Below are positions 56,165 to 64,000 of a DNA stretch of 64,000 nt, in pieces; position 1 is the first letter of the stretch; each line of letters starts with the position of its first letter. The DNA is from Zea mays (lineage: Eukaryota > Streptophyta > Magnoliopsida > Poales > Poaceae), in the NCBI RefSeq assembly GCF_902167145.1, contig NC_050098.1:79772207-79836206 (forward strand), read 5' to 3'. The notes beneath the pieces are model-generated. The model was given only the letters and a program-made list of their open reading frames with translations, made no database searches and was not told the DNA's origin. Both the position numbers and the translations under genes were made by a program.

Positions 56165-57275
56165 AGCTGGTGCCTTGCAACCCCTATCAATACCTTCATG
56201 GAAATGAGATGACATCAGCATGGATTTTATTGTGGGTCTGCCCAATACCTCTCGTGATCATGATTCAATTTGGGTCATTGTGGACCGACTGACAAAAGTG
56301 GCACATTTTCTTCCAGTGCACACCACCGATAAGGCTCAGAATTATGCAGAGTTGTACATTGACCGAATCGTGTGTTTGCACGGGTTACCCCGGACCATTG
56401 TCTCTGACCGAGGAGCCCAATTTGTTGCCAGATTTTGGGAACAACTGCAAGAGTCTTTGGGAACCAAGCTAATAAGAAGTTCAGCCTACCACCCGCAGAC
56501 TGATGGTCAGACCGAAAGGGTAAATCAAATTCTTGAAGATATGTTAAGGGCTTGTGCGATCGATTGCGGCAAGAACTGGGATAAGTATCTCTCGTTGGCA
56601 GAGTTTGCTTATAACAACAGTTATCAATCCAGCCTAAAGATGGCACCCTTTGAAGCCCTATATGGAAGAAGGTGTCGAACACCCCTCAATTGGTCTCAGC
56701 CTGGAGAAAGAGAAATTTTCGGACCTAACTTAGTGACTGAAGCCGAAAGGAAAGTCAAGCTAATCAGGAAGAATCTAGAAGCTGCTCAGGCCAGGCAAAA
56801 GAGTTACCATGATAAGAGAAGGAAACCTCTCTAGTTTGAAGTGGGAGATTTCGTATATCTGAAGGTATCACCCACCAAAGGAGTGAAGAGGTTTGGGATC
56901 AATGGCAAGCTAGCCCCTCGTTACATTGGACCTTATGAAATCATAGAAGCATGTGGACCCGTGGCATACAAATTGAAGTTACCTCCAAAAATGTCTGCCA
57001 TCCATAATGTATTCCATGTATCCCAATTGAGGAAATGTGTTCGATTGCCGACTAAGATCATAGCAGAACCAGAAATGGAGATAGAGCCAGATCTATCGTA
57101 CCAAGAGTACCCTTCCAAGGCTCTAGATTGCAAAGAAAGATCAACTCAGGCTAAATCGATCAAGATGTATAAGATCCAATGGAGTAATCACTCAGAGGAA
57201 GAAGCTACTTGGGAGACTGAGGAATTTCTATGTTCGAACTTCCCCAATTGTCTACCTAAGGGAATTGGTACGTAA
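56165..57275 (+). pseudogene. Element C pol: integrase core and chromodomain (after E)
   Basis: Core [15 protein letters not shown] from 56220, [51 protein letters not shown] 56832-56834 where A has Gln, then [42 protein letters not shown] and a chromodomain (KIQWSNHSEEEATWETEE) to TAA 57273-57275. Apart from that one TAG and the E insertion, this part is open. Confidence 0.92.
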
Positions 57276-57515
57276 CCATGCCCAACCCCTCCCCCTGCCC
57301 TTTGAATCTAAACATAAGAATAATGATCTTAACATAAAAGGAGTTAATTGTAAGACTAAAACTAAAAGGACTTCCATATGAAGTTGCAAAGAAGATGGCA
57401 TTCGCAGAGCAGTTTACAAAAAGGAACCTTGATAAACAAACCAACAAATTCAACCAAACCTTAACCTTCGCTTCACCCCGAGAGGACTTCGACCCGAATC
57501 TCAGGACGAGATTCC
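57276..57515 (+). other. Element C 3' untranslated stretch
   Basis: About 240 bases between the pol stop and polypurine tract, no ORF or structure seen. Confidence 0.5.
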
Positions 57516-57530
57516 TTTTAAGGGGAAGGC
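57516..57530 (+). promoter_or_regulatory. Element C polypurine tract
   Basis: TTTTAAGGGGAAGGC directly before TGTAACACCC of the 3' LTR. Confidence 0.87.
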
Positions 57531-59331
57531 TGTAACACCCTAGTAATTCCCAAAGTACTTCTCAGTACTAACTCAAGAACCATTATTTCATGTGAACCAA
57601 ATTGGGCAAAAGACACCAATCAACTTGAGAATAAAAGTTCCACTAAGTCTTTTGTCTTAAGGATCATGCCTAAATCATATGGTGCATTCAAAAAGGAAAG
57701 AACTTGCTAAAACCCTAGAAACCCTAATTGGGCCATTTAAGTAGAAAGGAAGAAATGGGTAAAAAGATCATGAAAAACATGGAATCATGGCTTAGGCCAA
57801 TTATTAAAGTTGAAATACACTAACTAAACTACAATAGTTGTTATAAAAGTTTGGCCAAAATAGTTTATTAAAAACTCCAAAATGGCCCTCCAAGTGGAAG
57901 CTCTCTAGGGAGAATCTAAAATTCAGAATTCTGAATTTCAGCCTTCACCTAGAACTTGAGCGCGTTAACCTTAATCCCTAGCTCAAATCCTTAAGCCCCC
58001 ATTGACAAATTTATTCTAAACCCCTCTGCAACGTGTGTGAAGATGGCATCGAGATGCGTGCCCTAGACACGTCAAACCTAGGATTTTCTCTTGGAGTTCA
58101 GCAGTGAGACAAACCCAAGTTCATCCCTCCATATCTCTTGATCCAGTCAGCGAAACCCATAAGCCTCCTCACACAAATGACAAAGGAATGTCAGGGGAAG
58201 AGATCTCTCAACGGGATCATGGCCATAATCGCGAAGATTTGGAGCCAATCCGGGCTTGAACATGACCTCTCTCTCTACGCTGTCTCGTGCTCGAGCCATG
58301 CCCAGGCGCCAGAGCGCGCTGGCGCTCACCCACGCACACCCCGAGCGCATGTCAGAGCCACCCCTCGACCGTGCAGGCCCACGTCTTTAAGACCACCCCC
58401 GGACGTGCCTCACCTCACTCTGCACTCACCCTCGCTGGCCAGACGTCACCCTTAGCTCCAGCGAGCTCTACGCCACCCGCCCGAGCCACCCGAGCGTGGC
58501 CACCGTGGCCAGCCATTTCCAGAGACCTTCAGCCTCAACCGAGCCCTTGGATAGCTTCCCCGATAAGCCGTGAAGCTTCTCCAAGCAAGAATCGAGGCCC
58601 TGTCTCACCGAAACAACAAGATCATCGTCGTCGGACTTTGGTTGCCCGCAGCCGCGCGTAGACCGAGCAATCCGGTGAGCCATTCTCAAATTCCTCGCAC
58701 ACATGTCTTCCCTGACTTCTAGTGGAGCTCACTGACCAATTCAATTGAACTTTACCGCACTGGTTAGGCCGGAGCCCTCGCCGCCGATGAGCTCCCCCTC
58801 ATGCGCACGTGGACCGGCTTACTCCGACCATCACCGGAGACGATCCGCACATCGGCGTGACCGTCAAGACCTCCCCTACACCCTCGGCCACTTCACCGAA
58901 GCAATCTCACCGCCAGTAAGCCCCTCCGCCCTTTCCTCCGCCATGGCTACTATTTCATTAGGGGAAGGACCACGGGTTTGATTTAGTGGAACCCTAGGGA
59001 GTTTTCTACGTAATCAGAGACTCAGGTGAATAGTAACCCAAGGACTCGACTGCAAGGAAACTTAGAACTTTCGCTAGGGACCCCGATGCAAAACCTGTTT
59101 TCTTTAACCATTTCTGTTTATTCTTTTTAAATGAGCAGAAAACTTAGGAAATTCATATCTTGAGAGATATTTAACCATATTTAGTCAAACCAATTTTGCT
59201 AGATTCCAAATAAAATGAACCATTGAACAAAAATGCTGAACCATATGGTTTCTGTATTGATTTTTAGAGTTTGGAATTAAATAAGGAAACTGCCCAAACC
59301 TTATTTAAATAAAGAAAAATAGAAATACTCC

Positions 59332-61338
59332 TGTGCTAGACTTAAGAAAATTTGTAGAAATGCAAACCCAACTTAGGCACTGTTTAAAAATACTGAGCAC
59401 CCCAGTATACAAGATTAACTCAAGTTTTGCTATTTAAGACTATATCTGTCCAAAACTTAGAAGATTAAGAAAGGCAATAAAAATTAATGAACAGAGGATG
59501 AACATATTTTTCCTAGTCTACTTAAATAATGAGGAACCTAGGAAAAATACAAAGAACCCTAGTCCAGAACGAATCCAAGGCTAACTAATTATATGCACTA
59601 AAAAATCTAGAAAAGCCACAATTAAAAATATAATGACCATTTCAATAAGGGTAAGAAAAATTCAGTAGACTCCTAACTACTAGAACACCCCTACAAAAAT
59701 AATAAACACCGCAACCCATCATCATAAGTGGGTTGAACAATTAGAACTTGATTTTTAGCCATGTTCCAATTAAATCATAAGAAAGCCAAAAATTGTGCAA
59801 AAATGGGCAAATGTGTTTTTACCAAATTATTGATGAAGTAGACCACCAGAGGAAAATGAAAAACCTATTCAAAAACTACAAAATAACACCCATTCCCCCT
59901 ACCTCATGAAAAGGTCATTTAATCCAAGAAATTCTACCACCCTTTCCGTTTAGCAAAAAGTTGCTAAATTTTGGAATGATTGCTCTTGCACAAAGAAGAA
60001 GATAGGAAAATTTAGAAATATGTTGTTTGATATTTTTCAAGTATAGTGGTAGTAGAAAGCACCCCATTGGCCAAAAACTTTAGAAAATCATAATAAATTA
60101 ACTAATAAATGTTAGTGTCTGAAATTTGGTACAAAGTCATGTTATTACACCTAGATGCCAGCAAAAATAAACTTAGAGAGTAAACTGTTGTTAAAGGAGA
60201 ATTGTAGTTCAAAGCACCCCTCTGCCTTAAAAATTGATAATTTTGTACAGAGAGAACCCTTCACTTTCGAAACTAGCTTGTAGTTCAAACCCACCTTAAG
60301 GGCATAAAAGAAAAAGGAAAGGAAGAGATAAATTAGAAAGATTAAGGAATCTCACCCCAATAAATGCAGCTAGGAATCTTGTTAAAATATCACTATAACA
60401 TAAAAAGGAAAATCAGTGGAACACTATAAATAGTCTAACCATTCAGTAATCAAACTTGACCCTAATTCACTAAGTATACCACAGAAACCTCTAGTAGCAA
60501 GATTAAACTCTACCTTTTTATTTAATCATTCCCATACAATTTTAATTGCTAAAATTGCATATCATGCCATACATATATCTTATTCATTGCATTCATTAGA
60601 TTGCAACCTCGCTAATGGAGAGTACGTGCTCATTCCCGAGCAAGGAGCTGTCCACGAGGAAGACCAGGAGCCAGCTTTCGAGCCTGCCACAGAAGATCTC
60701 CCCGCAGCCCAGCAATTGAAGGCAAGCCCCGATTTTATGCATAACCAGTGATATATATGCTACTTTACTTCACTTGATGTTTGTAGGCTTGCAATGTGCA
60801 CTTAAGTGTAGGAGTTGCTTGAAACCCTTAGTTGCATGAACTCAGGATTCCTTTTTGAGATGGATACTAGTATGCTAGGTCGAGTAGCTGCTTGCTAACT
60901 AGGATCTCGGTAGAAGTCGAGTGATTTTTCTAGCACTCGCACGAGATCTGGAATTGAGTGTATTCATCTTGATAACGGGATCTATGATGGTCTATGGACT
61001 TGGATCTAGGGTGGATACCTTGTCCATGAGACGGGAAAAGGAATTAAGGATTAATGTGTGGATACCTGAGTCAAGCGTTTGAACGTACTAAACACATGTC
61101 GGGAAATATGGTAACCGGTAAACCTAGTACCTGAGTGAAGCCGGGCGCGGACTTTTCTCCTCACTTGTCCTGAGACTGAGTCTCCCATGCTTGCTATGGT
61201 GGGTACAAGTGCGGTCACTGCACGACGGCAGCCGAGGGTCAGTGGAGCATTGTATGCCAAGGCGGTGAGCCCTGGCCGTGAACGGGGAATCGATGGGGAC
61301 AGTTGACGTGTGTGGGGACGGAGTGCCCCTACATGTCG
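59332..61338 (+). repeat. 2.0-kb tandem duplication in C 3' LTR, copy 1
   Basis: Begins TGTGCTAGACTTAAG; copy 2 begins with the same bases at 61339. Period 2007 at the start and about 2000 at the end because of small indels. Confidence 0.93.
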
Positions 61339-63342
61339 TGTGCTAGACTTAAGAAAATTTGTAGAAATGCAAACCCAACTTAGGCACTGTTTAAAAATAC
61401 TGAGCACCCCGGTATACAAGATTAACTCAAGTTTTGCTATTTAAGACTATATCTGTCCAAAACTTAGAAGATTAAGAAAGGCAATAAAAATTAATGAACA
61501 GAGGATGAACATATTTTTCCTAGTCTACTTAAATAATGAGGAACCTAGGAAAAATACAAAGAACCCTAGTCCAGAACGAATCCAAGGCTAACTAATTATA
61601 TGCACTAAAAAATCCAGAAAAGCCACAATTAAAAATATAATGACCATTTCAATAAGGGTAAGAAAAATTCAGTAGACTCCTAACTACTAGAACACCCCTA
61701 CAAAAATAATAAACACCGCAGCCCATCATCATAAGTGGGTATTAGAACTTGATTTTTAGCCATGTTCCAATTAAATCATAAGAAAGCCAAAAATTGTGCA
61801 AAAATGGGCAAATGTGTTTTTACCAAATTATTGATGAAGTAGACCACCAGAGGAAAATGAAAAACCTATTCAAAAACTACAAAATAACACCCATTCCCCC
61901 TACCTCATGAAAAGGTCATTTATCCAAGAAATTCTACCACCCTTTCCCTTAAGCAAAAAGTTGCTAAATTCTGGAATGATTGCTCTTGCACAAAGAAGAA
62001 GATAGGAAAATTTAGAAATATGTTGTTTGATATTTTTCAAGTATAGTGGTAGTAGAAAGCACCCCATTGGCCAAAAACTTTAGAAAATCATAATAAATTA
62101 ACTAATAAATGTTAGTGTCTGAAATTTGGTAAAAAGTCATGTTATTACACCTAGATGCCAGCAAAAATAAACTTAGAGAGTAAACTGTTGTTAAAGGAGA
62201 ATTGTAGTTCAAAGCACCCCTCTATCTTAAAAATTGATAATTTTGTACAGAGAGAACCCTTCACTTTCGAAACTAGCTTGTAGTTCAAACCCACCTTAAG
62301 GGCATAAAAGAAAAAGGAAAGGAAGAGATAAATTAGAAAGATTAAGGAATCTCACCCCAATAAATGCAGCTAGGAATCTTGTTAAAATATCACTATAACA
62401 TAAAAAGGAAAATCAGTGGAACACTAAAAATAGTCTAACCATTCAGTAACCAAACTTGACCCTAATTCACTAAGTATACCACAGAAACCTCTAGTAGCAA
62501 GATTAAACTCTACCTTTTTATTTAATCATTCCCATACAATTTTAATTGCTAAAATTGCATATCATGCCATACATATATCTTATTCATTGCATTCATTAGA
62601 TTGCAACCTCGCTGACGGAGAGTACGTGCTCATTCCCGAGCAAGGAGCTGTCCACGAGGAAGACCAGGAGCCAGCTTTCGAGCCTGCCACAGAAGATCTC
62701 CCCGCAGCCCAGCAATTGAAGGCAAGCCCCGATTTTATGCATAACCAGTGATATATATGCTACTTTACTTCACTTGATGTTTGTAGGCTTGCAATGTGCA
62801 CTTAAGTGTAGGAGTTGCTTGAAACCCTTAGTTGCATGAACTCAGGATTCCTTTTTGAGATGGATACTAGTATGCTAGGTCGAGTAGCTTCTTGCTAACT
62901 AGGATCTCGGTAGAAGTCGAGTGATTTTTCTAGCACTCGCGCGAGATCTGGAATTGAGTGTATTCATCTTGATAACGGGATCTATGATGGTCTATGGACT
63001 TGGATCTAGGGTGGATACCTTGTCCATGAGACGGGAAAAGGAATTAAGGATTAATGTGTGGATACCTGAGTCAAGCGTTTGAACGTACTAAACACATGTC
63101 GGGAAATATGGTAACCGGTAAACCTAGTACCTGAGTGAAGCCGGGCGCGGACTTTTCTCCTCACTTGTCCTGAGACTGGGTCTCCCATGCTTGCTATGGT
63201 GGGTACAAGTGCGGTCACTGCACGGCAGCAGCCGAGGGTCAGTGGAGCATTGTATGCCAAGGCGGTGAGCCCTGGCCGTGAACGGGGAATCGATGGGGAC
63301 AGTTGACGTGTGTGGGGACGGAGTGCCCCTACATGTCATGTG
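61339..63342 (+). repeat. 2.0-kb tandem duplication in C 3' LTR, copy 2
   Basis: Near identical to copy 1, with a handful of substitutions and small deletions (for example a seven-base loss near 61740). Ends where the sequence continues as TTTAGGTTTGCC, as in the 5' LTR near 37060. Confidence 0.93.
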
Positions 63343-64000
63343 TTTAGGTTTGCCTTGCAAGGTTTTAAAAACTCGATTCGAATCGTCTGCTTCTCGCAGC
63401 TAATGAGACTGCTTGACCCCTTGTACTACATTGAGTAAGAAGTGAAATGAGGTTTACCTAAGATAACATGTTGATTGTATTAAATGATTGCTACCATGTA
63501 TGCTTAGAAGGAGCAAATTTAGCTAAAAGTAATGATACTAGAATGGGAAAAGCTAAAATTTATTTTAGACTCAGCTAGTGCTTTTGGCAAACAAAACCCC
63601 TCAACCAAACAACTGCATGGTCTAGAGGTAGAGGAGTAGATTCCTCACACCGGGTAAGTCTAGCTGAGTATTAGTATACTCAGCCTTGCTTGTGGCATAA
63701 TGTTTGCAGGTACGCTTCAGGATATGGTTGATGGTGTGACTTGGCCTATTACCCTTCCACCGGGTTGGACTGTCGAGTGGGATGCAGCTCCGACAGGAGA
63801 GGAGCAGGAGTATGGGCTAGGCCTTGCCCTATTCCTCATCTTTCGACGATACCGATCATCCGCTGCAACTTATCTTATGAACTTATTTCAGTGTACTTGA
63901 AAAACTCCGATTTATGTAATAACTCCAGTACTTTAATTTGAGGTTTCCTGTTTTATTGTACTTCCTCTATGACTCACCTTCGAGTGAGCTTGTGGTAATT

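Larger units (their letters stand above)
33305..64000 (+). mobile_element. Element C: Ty3/gypsy chromovirus with 4.5-kb LTRs, carrying E, 3' end outside window
   Basis: 5' LTR, primer site, leader, pre-gag ORF, gag, protease, RT, RNase H and first part of integrase, then inserted E (42661-56159), then integrase core and chromodomain, polypurine tract, and a 3' LTR whose last roughly 130 bases are expected past 64000. Same family as A but more decayed, with several frameshifts. Predicted target-site duplication on the left is ATGCC (33300-33304) in F's leader. Confidence 0.92.
57531..64000 (+). repeat. Element C 3' LTR, with internal duplication, end outside window
   Basis: Starts TGTAACACCCTAGTAATTCC like the 5' LTR. 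Last bases in the window match 5' LTR position about 37715, so roughly 130 more bases are expected. It is about 2 kb longer than the 5' LTR because 59332-61338 is repeated at 61339-63342. Confidence 0.93.

Overview
This window looks like intergenic DNA of a large grass genome, most likely maize or a close Andropogoneae relative. I see no host gene, tRNA, rRNA or CRISPR array. Almost every base belongs to one of seven nested LTR retrotransposons. The host guess rests on a Tat-lineage pair that resembles maize Huck, on Sirevirus LTR sequence with clustered CACCGGACTGTCCGGTG palindromes, and on chromoviruses with unusually long (3.2-4.5 kb) LTRs. Family names come from memory and were not searched.

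Layout, left to right. A (1-10089, minus): chromovirus with its right 5' LTR at 5722-10089 and its 3' end off the left edge. B (10090-20786, plus): second chromovirus whose 5' LTR is interrupted by A; 3' LTR at 17543-20786. D (20787-30714, minus): Tat/Huck-like element cut by B in its 3' region; 5' LTR at 29453-30714. G (30715-32087, plus): Sirevirus (copia) 3' tail and LTR, cut by D. F (32088-33304, plus): end of a gypsy-type 5' LTR, primer site and leader, cut on the left by G and on the right by C. C (33305-64000 and beyond, plus): same family as A, with a 4.5-kb 5' LTR and a 3' LTR carrying a 2-kb internal duplication. E (42661-56159, plus): Tat/Huck-like element of D's type inserted in C's integrase gene, with both LTRs and a matching AAATC target-site duplication. 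The insertion order read from this is F, then G, D, B, A on the left, and F, then C, E on the right: five levels deep on the left.

Function. In A, B and C the internal region has an extra ORF ahead of gag. It is followed by a gag-pol frame coding a zinc-knuckle capsid protein, protease, reverse transcriptase, RNase H, integrase and chromodomain. In D and E, gag-protease and RT-RNase H-integrase are separated by an in-frame TAG, the RNase H region includes the extra archaeal-like domain of the Tat lineage, and a long 3' region carries an antisense gene. All coding regions are broken by stops, frameshifts or insertions; many stops are TAG at positions where the sister copy keeps Gln, which fits decay of methylated cytosines.

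Most interesting: (1) the pre-gag ORF in three chromoviruses, with a dsRNA-binding-like pattern and a coiled coil, and splice-acceptor-like sequence before its ATG and before gag; (2) a compact antisense gene with TATA box, good start context and a likely 81-nt intron inside D, with a remnant in E; (3) a TAG shared by D and E at the protease/RT boundary; (4) the 2-kb duplication inside C's 3' LTR.
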